A stretch of DNA of 64,000 nt, from assembly GCA_001598975.1 (NCBI GenBank), contig BBXU01001877.1, positions 31,783-95,782 of the forward strand, given 5' to 3'. This document shows positions 35,449 to 47,700 of the stretch, in pieces. The position numbers and the translations under genes are program-made. This stretch comes from Parachlorella kessleri (lineage: Eukaryota > Chlorophyta > Trebouxiophyceae > Chlorellales > Chlorellaceae). The notes under the pieces were generated by a model. The model had not been told where the DNA came from and made no database searches. It saw nothing but the letters and a program-made list of their open reading frames with translations. Position 1 is the first letter of the stretch; each line of letters starts with the position of its first letter.

Positions 35449-36336
35449 TGGCATGGGGGGGTGCGAGACGTGTTGCACATGGGACCGTCAACACCAGGCC
35501 AAGGGTGAATATGTCCTAAACAAGAACTGAGCGGTGTTCGGGGAACAGACAGGACTGGACGGACTAGACACTTATTATTTGCTGTACTGGGTTGCTGGAC
35601 ACCTTGCATCCTGGAAGGCATGATTCTTGCCCACACGACCCTACCCTTTGGACCTGCCAGTCATATATTGCCACCCGCATGATAGGATATGACTGATGTG
35701 ACGCTGGCTGGTCAACTCTCCTGGGTAGTTCTCCCGCTGAAGCCTGCCCATTGATTTCTGGAGGCCTTTGGTGACTGGTTGAGCTGGCAAATACTGCAAT
35801 TCTAGTGCCGTTAGTCTGCTGAGCAGCCCTGGTCTGTATACTGATGCCTATGCAAGCCTAGCTACTCTGCACAAACAGATCTTCCGTTCTTGAAGTTGCG
35901 ATATTGGGAAAGTGAGTGGCTGGGCTTGAGCCTGACGGACAAGGGTTGGCTATCACCTGGAGACCTCAGGATTTCTTGGATGGCACTCACTCTGCTGCTG
36001 CCTATGGTGGTGGGAGGATAGCTATCCCCACCGTCCATTTTTGATGGAAATGCATGTGACAGGAAGGACCGTCAATTTGCCAAGTTGAATCCAAATTACA
36101 TGCATGGCAGTACTGCAGTACGCTGCGTAGCTGTGCTTGTTCTCTTAGGGCGAGCCTCACATCACTATCGTTATACTACTTTGATCTTGATTTGAGGGCT
36201 TGCCTTGTCGCGGGAGCATTCCGGCTTGGGTGCGAACCCTTGCACAAGCTGCCGCAACCAGCTATTTCGCCAGTTGAGGATACAAGAACAGCAAGTGCAA
36301 GGCCCAGCTGGGCTTGATTGGCTCTGCTGAGGAACG
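35449..36336. other. Intergenic
   Basis: No exon-like frame on either strand. It holds the 3' UTR of the barrel-like gene and the promoter of the NDUFB8 gene. Confidence 0.5.
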
Positions 36337-37216
36337 ATGACTCGAGGACTGGCAGCCCTGGCGCGCCGTGCCGGGCAAGCAAGGCAGATCATGGCTGTGC
36401 GGGGCGGTGGTGGCGGGCCTCTGGCCAGGCCCCAGCCTCCCACACAGGCGCTCATGGAGGAGGACGAGCTGTGAGTGGGGGGTCATACAGACTGAAGAGC
36501 TATAGAACATAGGACCGAGCACCTCGGCTTGCCATAGTGCAACTATTGAGTGTGTGTGGTTTAGGCCTGTAAAAGGCGTGTAGCCAGGGGCCTCCAGGGA
36601 CCGAGCCTTGTAGTGGGCCCGCGTCAGTATTGGCAGTTGCTGAGCTCCACGACAACCCACGCTGCCCGCTTGCAGAATTTGGGACGACGGCACTGCTAAC
36701 CCCGAGCCCTGCCTCGACCAGTTCACTCTGGTGGGCAAGTATGAGGCGCTGGGGTGGCTACTGGGCGGCTTTAGCATTTTCGGTGCGCTGGGCACCTGGG
36801 CTTACACCTCCCACCCAGAGAAGCGGGTCCCCTGGGTGAGTGCTGATGTGATGGCAGCAGGGGTGGGGGTGGGGGTGTAGAAGAAGCGTGTATAAAGAGG
36901 AAGCCGTTGGTCGGCTGTGTGCTCCTCAAGCTGCGCTATAGGTGGAGCGATCCAAGTCGCACACACACATACTCCAGCTGCAGTGGGCGTGGGATGAATG
37001 ACCCTTTATCTCGTATCACAGCACCGAAGCTGGAGGTAGGCAGCTCCTGCAGAGGTTCCTCAGCTGTACGAAGGTGGCAGCGTCAAGCGCTTGCTGTGGC
37101 AGGGGCTGTAGGTGGGATAGGCCGCCCCCCTCCCTGGGTCGCTATGGGAGCCCACCCACACCCAATCGTGTGTGCAGGCACCCAAGCAGGTTGACGTACC
37201 AGCAGAGTACTTGTGA
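36337..37216 (+). CDS. NDUFB8: Mitochondrial complex I subunit NDUFB8 (ASHI)
   Basis: Three exons (36337-36470, 36676-36835, 37178-37216) close to 110 residues. The mature part matches plant NDUFB8: EDELIWDDGTANPEPCLDQF, VGKYEALGWLLGGFSIFGAL (single transmembrane helix), then HPEKRVPWAPKQVDVPAEYL. The N-terminus (MTRGLAALARRAGQARQIM) is Arg/Ala-rich, typical of a mitochondrial presequence. It is an accessory subunit of the membrane arm of NADH:ubiquinone oxidoreductase. The last exon is only 13 codons. Confidence 0.92.
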
Positions 37217-39031
37217 CAGCATGGAGCAGCAGGCAATGGGGCAGCAGGCCACATACGCCCTCAGGCCGCGTTAGGGCTTTGTAGTGGGCAGCAGGTCTGG
37301 CAGTGGTAGAAATACAGATCGGTGTACCTACCCGGAGTGTGCTGCGGACCTGCGCTGCAAGATTGTGGAAAGGCGATGAGAGGTGCTTGATGCTGCCTGC
37401 GGCGCCAGTCGGTCCTCGAAAAGGGGTGCGAATCGGGTGTGCATGCCAATGCCAACCACAAGACACGTGGTGACTCCTGAGCTGTCAATGTTCAGGGGCT
37501 GTAGCTAGCTGCTCCTGGGCACCGAAAGTTCGCTGCTTGGGGCCAGTGCTAGTGTAATTCGTCGTGCTGGTGAGAGAAGCAAAGGATGAACGCTGGATGG
37601 AGCAAGCAGAGTTGGATGGCAGGTTTTGTACATGTCAGGGTTTGTGTGTGTTGGTGAGTGTGACCTTGCAATAGTTGGTAGTATGTAATCAGCATGGGTG
37701 GCAGGTGATGCGAGCAGGGAGTGAGAGTTGAGCCGGACTGACAGGAGCTGCGGGTAAGCTGTAATGCCAGGAGCTGCGGGTCTAGACACCGTTCCTGCAG
37801 GAGCCGCTACAACAAGCACTTGCAATTGACTGCTTGATGAGTGGGTCCCACGTCATCATGCGCAGCGCTAGACAAGCATACACCTGGCAACATCACACCT
37901 TTTCCAGTTTGGCTCGTGGGTGGTACAGTCCCCGCATCCTGGGATTCTACATGAAACATGCACCATGGGGGGTGCGAGTGGAGCATAATGTAGTCACAGG
38001 CATTGCTGACATTTCCAAGCTGAAAGCTTCGCTAATCGAACTCAGGCAAGACCCAGCTCTGCAGCGCAATGGAACAGGAGGAGAGGTTTGAACTGTCCTG
38101 ACAAGGCTGGATGCAGCTCTTCTCTGGGTCTTGCAGAGGCTGTCCACCCAGCGTACTGCTAGGCGTACCAGCGGCAAGTTAGAAGGATTTGGTTGCGTAG
38201 CCCAAATGACATATACTGTTCGCATTGCCTGGCCCCCACTACCACCTTTTAACTCAAAGAAGGAGCCTTACTCTGCTTCTTAGGAAACCAGGTACTCCAA
38301 AGGAACCAGACACAGAGCATGACTGCATCCAGCCCAGCCCTGGTGTAGCTCTATCATATCTCCACTCTGTTTACACTGCCTGCTACCCTTACTACAGGCA
38401 AGTGCGTGCCCGAAGAGCTACCAAAAGGCAGGTGCGACATGGTTTGATACACTACCCATGCTGCAAGCAAGTGACTCACTGACAATTCGAAAAAAGAACA
38501 GAATAGGTTGTTTCACGTGCTGGAGCTGCAAAACAACATGAACAGCCTCGATATGGTACTGATACGTGTGGCTGTAGCTGTCAGATGCACTCTTCAACAG
38601 CCAACAAGAAGCCCATCCAAGGGGTCAGGTTCGCCAACAAAAAGCAGTGTGTCTACTAGTAATACTTTCTGGTCTGTAGAGCAGCACGACGCAAGATAGG
38701 TATCCGGTTCACATGCCGCAACCAAAATGGGGACCTAGGGTAGTAAAGAATACAAAAGGGTCGAAAGACCCCACGAAGAACCAATATGCAAATAATACAT
38801 TCAAAAAGTCGCACCGTATATATCACCTTGTGCTCAAAGGTACCCCGTTTAACAGACAGGTCATTCCAAGCTTCTTATTTCGCACTTCATACTACTTTGA
38901 AGTATGGCATGAGATATGCCGTGCGTTGCGCATGCATGCATACACCACACATGCCATGAGACTGCCTTGTTGGCCGCGCACCCTATCCCATAAAGCCTTC
39001 CGGCACTCGCAATCTCCTCCCCACCCCCTCC
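37217..39031. other. Intergenic between convergent genes
   Basis: About 1.8 kb between NDUFB8 (+) and the PAQR gene (-). Small open frames occur, but none has conserved motifs or joinable splice sites. The part from 38.4 to 39.0 kb is visibly more AT-rich. Confidence 0.5.
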
Positions 39032-41098
39032 TCAGAGTGCTGCACACTGCAGCGCTCCCTGCCTGATGCTCATGACCAAGTGGTAGTCATGGGTGGCCCC
39101 CAGGTGGAGGTGCAACATGGCCAGCGCGACCATGACGTGCATGATCTGGTGACTGTTCAGCCAGTAGTCGAGGGGGCCGGGGAGCTGGGGGTCTCGAGGC
39201 TGGAACCAGCGCTCAGGAACTCGAAGGGCGTTGACCGTCCCGCCAACTAGGGAGTATGCCTGCATACAGCAACACAGGCATCTAATCCTGAGCTAAGAGA
39301 CAGGCGCCGCGGCTCCGACCCATGACTTCTGCATTCGCTGCCTCGGAAGGCAGCTCGCGACATTCGTGCAGCTGCGCAGAGGGTGGTCGCGCAGCGATGG
39401 AGCTGTCCTGCTTAAAAAACCCCACTCTTTCCTCACCTCCATCGCAAGGTAGTGCCAGAGAGCTGGGGAAGCGTGCGGCGACACCACAAGCCGCACCACA
39501 AAGCTGCCCACCCGGAGCAGCAGCAGCACCAACATGCTTGCTGCCCGCGCTCTGCTGCTGCGCGCGTTGACCGCGGCGAACAGGCATGCTGCACCCGCTG
39601 TGTAGTAGCACAGCGCAAAAGCCATCCGCAGCATGGGGTGGCAGTGGAAGCCCCACCACAGCACCATGTGGCCCCCACCAACCAGCACCAGCAGCACACC
39701 ACACACCTGCAAAACAGGGCCCCAAAGAGCACACTTCATTAAAACGTCAACCCCTGCTAGCGAGGATACATGTCACCTGAGAGGCTGAGCGCCACGGCTT
39801 GGCAAGTGACTCACAACCTTGCCTTCTTCCCAGGAATTATTGGCAAGCATTCGCTGCAATGCACTGTAGCATAGACCTAGACGAAAACTCCTGCCAAACT
39901 GCTGCAAGAGACAGGATGTCACGACTTTGTTGCTCTGACAGAAAAAATACCCCCCACAACCAAGAAGTGCAGGTGTTGTTTCCTGGCCGGGAATTTGTTA
40001 ACGAGCATGAGCACTTCAACCACAGTCATTACTCACATCGAGCCTCAGCCAGGTATCATAGTGGTGGTGGTTGGCCGAGAATGTGTGGTAGGCAACAGAC
40101 AAACAGAAGCACAGCAGGATAGATCCCCAGTTCTGCCAGTACTCCAGCCTGGCGTGGGGCCAGGGCGCCAGCATGTCATAGGCCAGCATGCCCAGCATGA
40201 CCAGCGCGGGCAGCAGGTGGGTCAGGATGTTGCCTGCACATGCCAGGGGAGGGGGCGAGTCAGCACGTCATATGTGGGAAGACATAACACTCGGAAGATA
40301 ACAAAACAGTGCCAGGAACGGTATTAGGACATCAAACAAAAAGCGACTGGACCCTTTAAACCCCCTTGCCAGCGCCGACACACCCGCCACTCGCACTCGC
40401 TCAGTCCCACACAACACCTCCGTGAACACTGCGCCCACCTGTCTCATTGTGGCAGCACAGCATGCTACCCAGGCATTGGCCGTAGGACAGGCCAGCCCGG
40501 TAGCCTGAGCGGATATACTTATTGTACTGCAAAGTGGGCGGAGCCTCCTCAAAGCTGTACAGCCGCCAATCTGCCTGTGCTGCCGCTGCATAGAAGGGGC
40601 AGGCCGGGCTGTCCCTGCCTACTTCTGCCGCTGCCGCTGCTTGTACCGGCGTCAAAGAACCTTGACCAGGCCGGCAGTCGCATTCTGCAGGGGGGGTAAG
40701 TGGGAGCCAGTCAGTGGTAATAACTAAGCCGACAATGGGATTGCCCGCCCTCACGCATTGGTCCGTCACATGTGAGTCTTGAAGGTCTACTAATTGGTAG
40801 ATCGCCGACTCCTACCTATGTGCACAATCGTTCTCTTGCTGCCGTTTTTACGACGCGTTGGGACCAACAATAGCGCCTCGGCGTCCTTGGGTGGTTGTTC
40901 AGTCACAGTTACCGTGCTACAAGCGCTACAACCTCTTGACCAAGATATGTCGAGCCCTAAACTGTTCCATGCCAAGGAAGCTAGGCCTCTAACTCGTCGA
41001 AGATGGCAGCAGGCGTGTATAGCTACCCCCCGAAGCTTCCCTGAAAGGGCTTGTCGGGGGGGCAGCACTCGCCGCAAGGCGCGAAGCCTAGGGCGCAA
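39032..41098 (-). CDS. PAQR (progestin/adipoQ receptor, hemolysin III-like) membrane protein
   Basis: Phase-consistent exons: up to about 41098 to 40808 (5' end unresolved), 40684-40439, 40233-40037, 39706-39437 and 39259-39032. The order of motifs is that of PAQR proteins: YIRSGYRAGLSYGQCLGS, CHNETGNILTHLLPAL, VAYHTFSANHHHYDTWLRLD (His and Asp of the metal site), several hydrophobic helices, VPERWFQP, then NSHQIMHVMVALAMLHLHL supplying the HxxxH metal ligands. Plants have such proteins as heptahelical proteins (HHP), linked to sugar and hormone responses; animal members are receptors or ceramidase-like. Between exons 1 and 2 is a donor ATAG/GTAGGA. The 40.8-41.1 kb frame lacks an ATG, so the initiator probably lies in a further 5' exon close to the divergent pseudouridine synthase gene. 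Confidence 0.87.
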
Positions 41099-41226
41099 AT
41101 AAACTCTCTGTGCGGTGGCCCGCCTGGTTCGAATACTAATCGCCGTTCCCCTACCTCGTTATCTGTGATTTCTCCCTCAGGAAGGCTGTCCCTGGGTGGT
41201 GCTGGTGATCACTGGACCATCACTGC

Positions 41227-42786
41227 ATGAGCGTGCCCCTCCGCCTCCTCTTCCAGTCCCAGCACGTCCTGGTGGTCGACAAGGCCCCGGGAGTACCCTT
41301 CCATCAGTCCCCAGCAGGAGCCCCAGGCCTTCCTGGAATAGTGCAGCTCTGCCGGCATGAGCAAATTCAGGGACGCCTGCCTTCGGGGCCGCTCTTCCCT
41401 GTGCACCGGTACGCTCCTTCGCCTGCACGAGCAGGTTCTTTCACCATTGTTTAAGGCATCTGCTTTGGTAGCTTGGGTAGTGTCTGCAGCACAAGCTCTG
41501 CCAGCTTCGGCCTGACAGCCCCACCAACACCGGCTCTACCAGCAGCTTATGGGTGCACTGTCGCGCAGGTTGGACACTGTGACCTCTGGGGCCCTAGTTC
41601 TGGCCCGGGACAAGCACACTGCGGGGCTTCTAGCGAGGGACTTCCGCCTGAAGCGGGTCGTCAAGTACTATGTGGCTTTGTCAGACCGCAAGCCCTCCAA
41701 GAAGATGGGGTCTGTGGTGGGGGACATGCAGGTTAGTCGGGGCTGCGCATGCATGTGGACGTCAGTGTATCCGTCGTGTCTCGGCTGCCCAACAGTGCTG
41801 CAACAGTGCTGACCAGTTGAAAGCATCTCGTTTCCCTCTGTCCACCTGACAAGAGCATTCAGTATCCTCGGTCTCCAGATTGCGTGTGCCTCTACCCTTA
41901 GCAGAAGGGGCGGCGCGGGAGCTGGATGCTGGCCCGCACCTGCCACAACCCCGCCGTGACCCGCTTCGTCAGCGCGGCCGTCCCTGGCCGGCGCCCCGGC
42001 CTCCGGGGCTTCGTCCTGCGCCCTGAAACAGGCCAGACCCACCAGCTGAGGGTGGCCCTCAAGTCCCTAGGGGCACCGGTCCTGGGAGATGGGCGCTACG
42101 GCCAGGCAGAGAGGGCGAGGCTGGAGGACAGAGGCTACCTGCACTGCGCAGCGATGCGGTTCCAGACACCGGGAGGGCCTGTGCAGGTGGGGAGTGTCTT
42201 GGGTTGTGTCGAGGAGGTGGGCGGTAGTATTGGCATGTCTCTGTGTGATGGTGGTGTGTGCGTGAGAGGGGGGGGGTGGGGGCTGGGGCTGTTGGTGAAT
42301 GGAGATCTGGGGTTGGGCTGAGTTATTGCTGAAATGCAACCATACGCGGGGAACACAGGTTGTGGGGCCCGCCTACTTGCAGGGTGTGCTCCTAAATGGG
42401 CTCGAAAAAGCAGGGCTGGATGTGAAATGCTGTCCCGGTTTCGTGCCTGCCTTGCATGCACTGCTGCTCGGTTAATAATTCTGGCCCAGCATCCTTGCCG
42501 ACAGTTGTATGCTGTACCATGCAGACGGCTGTGCTGGTCACAGACATGCTTGCCAGGTTGTCAACAGACGTGTACTTCATGCTGCTCAGCGCAGGTTGTC
42601 TGTCAACCGCTGGAAGGGCTGGAGTTTCAGAGTCTGGAGTTCAATGCTGTCTTCTCAGGCTGGTTCCCATCAGGCATGGTTGAGCAGCATGGGACCTGGT
42701 TTGAAGAGCATACACTGCTGCGGTCCTCGTTGCTTGACCATGAGGATTCAAGGATCTCCTGGGCAGACCCTGGCAAGACTGCCTAA
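41227..42786 (+). CDS. RluA-family RNA pseudouridine synthase
   Basis: Four exons (41227-41408, 41569-41731, 41905-42186, 42595-42786) give 272 residues. Core motifs: HVLVVDKAPGVPFH near the start, the catalytic block HRLDTVTSGALVLAR built across the first splice (Asp at about 63), RVVKYYVAL, then GFVLRPETGQTHQLRVAL, LGAPVLGDGRYG and GYLHCAAMRF. These define the RluA/RsuA-superfamily fold that isomerises uridine to pseudouridine in rRNA or tRNA. There is no S4 domain and no clear transit peptide, so the compartment is uncertain. The third intron (42187-42594) is GC-rich with a G-run at about 42270. Confidence 0.93.
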
Positions 42787-43298
42787 CAGCACAGTCCTGC
42801 CAAATAGCGGCTCAACTGCAATACTTGGCATGTTCTCATGAAGTGCCATCGCCCTGACAGTTTTAACGCCGTAATGGGAGTACACGGCCAACCGGTGTGC
42901 CCCTGCATGCCATGCCAGCAAAGTGTCGCCCAGCCGACATGTCCTAGGTTGCAGCCTGCCGCCTGTCCAGGTGGCTACACGGTGTGCGGTGCCATGTGCG
43001 TAGTCTGAACAGCACTTATCCACGCAGAGGGTTCGCCTGCCTATCAGTTACTCAACTCCTCCCAGCATGCGTGCACCCTTGCATGCCGCTGGGGGGGCCA
43101 AATGACAACAGTTTGGCAGTAAGTGCCACCTGGCAAAAGAGAGGGGAGGCATCATTAAGAACGCCACTAAGAGCAGTGCTGGGCGCTACTTCATTCTCCA
43201 TTATGTAAGCTGCAAGAAGATTCAGCAGAACACGGAGGCGCCCTTCGGTACCCAGGCTCCAGAGTCCCCAGGCACGAGGGCCCCGCGGGCGGCCGCTG
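42787..43298. other. Intergenic between convergent genes
   Basis: The 3' ends of the pseudouridine synthase (+) and the profilin-like gene (-) meet here. No exon found. Confidence 0.5.
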
Positions 43299-44292
43299 CT
43301 ACTGCTTGGCTTTTAGCACCCGCTCGCTGAATTCCCGCAGCTTGGGGACCATCCTTGCTGAGATGTTGGGCATCCTGCCAGACAACAGGGCAACACCGTG
43401 GCTGGCGTGAGCTGTGCCATTGTGAACCCCATGCGGGGCAGATGCTGCAGCTTGGGCCCTCTCCAGCTTTCCATGGCAAGGTGGATGGTTGCATGCATGG
43501 TGCGTGGCGCTGTTCTGGACCCCATAAGTGGCAACACGCAGCGCACTCTGCCACACAGATTTTCCTGTCGTTGAGCCTGCCTAGCATCGACAAATCAACC
43601 CCCAAACCCCACCCCCAAAAATAAACACTCCCTGGAACTTACTCGTATGTTATAAGCGCGTAGCACGGCCGCCCTGTGATGGCAAGGTCTGTTTGGCAGA
43701 TAGCCCAGCCCGTGCTGACCTCTGGCTCTACCTCAACCATGTTCCTGCCGTAAACAAGTGGTGGGTGATGCCGGTGCACCTGCACCAAGCTCAACTCAGC
43801 CCTCAGGGCAAGCGTGCCCCCAAGGGGGTGATGCGAGCCCGCCTGTGAAGGGCGCCAGTTCTAAACTGCACCAGGGTGCCGGAATCTGGGGACAAACCTG
43901 GGCCACGGTACACACCAGGCGTCCTAGCCAGCCTACAGCAGCCAGCAAAAACTGTCCTGCACTCGGGGCTGCTGGACTGGGCGTACCTCGTAGCGCTTGC
44001 CAGCAACAACTGCCCCCCGCTTGATGGCTGCATCTCTGTCTTTCAGGAGGCTGCTAAGCCCTGGCAGCTCCATCTTATTCACCTGTGACAAGTGGAACAC
44101 AAGGAGCACATATGGCAGGCCTGGTGCATGCCGCAGCGCTGCTCTGAGCGAGAGGCAGGGCCACGAACACGGCGCCCATCATTGGATTACCGGGAAGTTT
44201 GAGAATAGAACATTGTTGCCCTCGTCAAATACAAGGACCTTGGAGCACTCTGAGAGGTGTGCCTTCACTCCCTCAGCCACAGCAGCTTCCAT
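43299..44292 (-). CDS. Profilin-like protein
   Basis: Four exons (44292-44191, 44082-43987, 43779-43643, 43374-43299) close to 136 residues, the size of profilins (about 131). Profilin-like features are an N-terminal helix (VAEGVKAHLSECSKVLVF), a central AAIKRGAVVAGKRYEVHRHH, the short strand PPLVYGR, the paired strands TGWAICQTDLAITG and PCYALITYE, and a final amphipathic helix (ARMVPKLREFSERVLKAK). Profilins bind actin monomers and poly-proline. The classical N-terminal Trp is absent here, so the actin role is inferred from fold and size only. The nearest alternative is a profilin-fold protein of unknown function. Confidence 0.62.
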
Positions 44293-44746
44293 GGGCTTCT
44301 AAAGAAGCTGATTTTTTGCTAAATTCCGCAATCTGATGGCTAGTGGGCGGGTCACGAAAAACCCAGCAATGCGCCTTGCGTAACTCTTAGTCACGCAACC
44401 AAGTTCCCTGGCTTGGTGTGCTGCTTGATTGGAGGCTTGAAACTACCTCCTCCTTGCAGATCATGGTTCAAAATGGTGTGGATGGGGCTACTTGTACAAG
44501 GAGGGGTTAGCAGGGGTGTGCAGGCCTAGTCCTGCAAGCCTGGAGCCAGTACTTAATCCCTGACACACAATATGAACATGAGTGCATACCTGTAAAACGT
44601 AAGCGCAATTTGCTTATCTGCATGCCCACGTGACGTTGCGTGACAGCACAGCCACAGTTCACACGGTCAGTCGATTGAGCACAACAACGGCAGGTCGCAG
44701 GGAGGCCCCAGCACCAGACGCGCACACACATCAGCATGCTTGTGTG

Positions 44747-47700
44747 TCAAGGCTCCAGCTGCGCCAGGACCGCATGCGCCCTCGCTAGCACGTCTGCAAT
44801 GAAGGGCCGTGCTGCTGGGTCGGTATTGAGGCAATACATGACCAAGTCCTGGACTTGCTGGGGACACCGGTCCCGCCACTCGGCTGGCCAGCTCACTCGG
44901 CCGCTGCACGAGGGCAGCAGCAGGTCAGGTTTGCTACAAAATCGATGCCCCAAAAAAAGCGCACCTAGCTGACCTGAGCTTTGCACAGCAGGCACAGCGT
45001 GCAACGCCACCACCACCACACTCACGTCCCGTCGACACCCACAAACGCAGCAGGCAAAGCACGGGCAATAGCCTACATCATGCGTGCCGGCTGCAGGCTG
45101 TGCCCGCCTGTGCAGCACCCACAGCGCAGCTCAGCAGGCACAGCGCACGCCATGTGACTCACTTGACCACTGCCAGCAGCAGGCTGCCCCCCGCCTCATT
45201 GAGCACCCGCTCAAAAGGCGACTCTCCGGCCAGCATGAAGTACAGCAGGCAGCCCACGCTCCACACGTCCAATCGCTCATCCAGGGCGCAGCGGGAGGGC
45301 ACATCCCACAGCTCGGGGGCGCGGTACGGCGCGGTACAGTGGGCCTGCAAAGGGAGAGCCCGCAAGGCAGGTTCTGGCTCAGCTACAAGGGCCGGGGAGC
45401 GCGTGCCCTGAAGTGGGGCTGAGTGGGTTGTGCAGGGTGGGGCAGTGCAGGTCGGGCACAGTAGGGGGTAGACGGGGTATTGTCGCCTACGGGAGGATGC
45501 AGGCCTAGACAGCTGGTTTGTCACGTCGTTATTTGGGGCGCTCCAGTCTCAGCGACGGACAGCAAGCTTATTGCGGCGAGCCGGAGCCTGCGCAAGACGA
45601 GACGGGCACAGCAGCCATGTTTCATCTTTCGTGCAACTTGCAACTAAAAACCAGGACACTACGCGCCCCTTGGCCAGCCGTGACATCTACCCTATCCAGG
45701 GCGCCGGGCAACCTTACAAGCAAGCATGTCAAGCTGCCACCTACCTCGGCATCCTCTTGGACTGCCATAGCTTCTATCCTATTGAATACCTCAACTCGCG
45801 CGGGCTGCGTGCTGCCAAAGTCCATGAGCACAGCGTGGTACTCCCCCTTGCACCCCGGCTCTACAGGCAGGGCACAGCGGGGCTGACCTTAAGGACTTTT
45901 GGGCCAGCGTGAGCGGGCACCTGTTCTTTCACACCCGGCAGGGTATGCAGGCAAGGCAACAGAGCGGCGGAGCAGCTCTGCTACCCTTGCCTTGGCCACC
46001 ACACCAGCACCCTTCCCCACAGCACGGCTATCGCTCATCACCGCCACTTCCTTGGAGCCTCCCGGACATGGACACAACAAGGTGCAGAATGCCATGCTGC
46101 CCCCTGCCTGCCCCCCCCCCACCCCACCCCCCACCCCGCCACACACAGACACACACACACTTTCAAGCTGCCTTTTCTCCCCACTCTATCACCCGCACAT
46201 GTTCTCTGCTCCAACAAAACTCGTGCTTGCATGGCAAGCTGCCTTTTGATTTCTACCCTCAACACCTTGCCTACCCAACCCACCCAGTGAAGCCTCCTCC
46301 GCTTCATCTGTTAAGCTTGGAAGCGCGCCGCTCTGCATCTGCTGCAGCTCCAGTCCCGCCCCCGTATCCTCAACAGCCATAGCGCCAACAGGGGTCAACG
46401 CTGCGTACGCTGGGCCGCTGTCAGTCCCCCTCTTCCCAGAGCCGCTGCTGCCGTTGCCGTTAGGATACAAGCGACGGTGGCCTGTGTCATGCTGCTGCTG
46501 CTGTTGCTGCTGCTGCTGTGGATGCAAGCTGCCACCTCGACGCCGCAAGAGGACGTTGTGGGGCTTGACGTCCCGGTGGGCAAGACCTGGCTCCATGCTG
46601 TGCATGGCCTGCAACGCTTCGCAGACCTGGCAGCAAGGACAAAGAACCAGGAAAGCTGCCACCATGTCCCCTCATCATATTGTTACTTGCACAACTTCTG
46701 GCGTTTTTGTTACTGGTGTTGTTCAGCAGCTTTAACCTTGCAGCCGCCGCATGTTCCTACGTGGTGTTAAAACAACCCTCAAACACCCCCAGGCAGGCAA
46801 TGGCGTACACAGGCCATGCTTAAACGGGGGCTCATGGTTGCTGGCTTGCCTGTATGAAAATCCGTAAAAGCTCCAGCAAAGGCAGCGGCGTTCCTTGCTG
46901 TAGCCGGGCCTGTACCAAGTCCCAGAGGCTGCCTGCCTGCACAGCTGCCCGGGGCCAGGTTGTCGTGGTAGGGGCCATCAACACACAACCTACTGGCCCA
47001 AGAAGCACAACAACCCTGCTTCTGTTGTGCATGCCGCTCAAAGCGCGCAATCCCCTCATCCCTCAACAATAAAGTGTAGAATGCGCGTGCCACCTGCAAT
47101 GCCGCTGTCATGGCAGCTACCAAAACCAATGAATTGGTACCTACGCTCCCATATAACCGGGCTCATTTGCCAGAGTCCCCGCCATGAACGATGGACTGAT
47201 GCTCATCCATCACCCCTTTCCAAGCCACATGGAAGCGTGGTACCCTCAAAGCTAATGATTCTTACCCCCACCAGAAAAGTCTGATGCCACACCACAAAAA
47301 TTGAGTAAGTGCTAGCAGGCCCCCTGCGGAGCCCTGTAGAACACAGTACTCTGCCCTTGCTCCTGCACCCCTGCCTTCCGCCACTTCCCTTTGAATCACC
47401 TAATGTTCAAATCACCAACCTCATAGAGGGGGAACAGCATGTAGGCCACCCGGCGGGGCCCCTCTGGGGTGGGCGCCTCCTCAATGCTAGCATCCAGTAG
47501 CGGCATCAGGTTGGGATGACGCAGCTGTCGCATGGTCTCCACCTCTTGCTCAGCTGCCGCCAGCTGCTCCTGGCTGCCTATCAGCACCTGGGGTGGGAAG
47601 GGAGAATGCTTGTGTGTCGGGTAGCCTAGTGGGTGTGCAGCAGGCCTGAAGGGCGGCTGCTGGGCTGCCTTGGTCCACTAAGTCCTCGCTACACCAACTG

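Noticed and set aside
37834..38225. Opposed 85- and 92-codon frames
   Set aside because: No motif, no splice partners, and mutually overlapping; treated as intergenic.
41115..41150. Possible tRNA B box (GGTTCGAATAC)
   Set aside because: No A box or cloverleaf around it on either strand.
43981..44082. Apparent frameshift in the profilin-like gene
   Set aside because: A recount of the G run showed six G; the exon is 96 nt and in frame.
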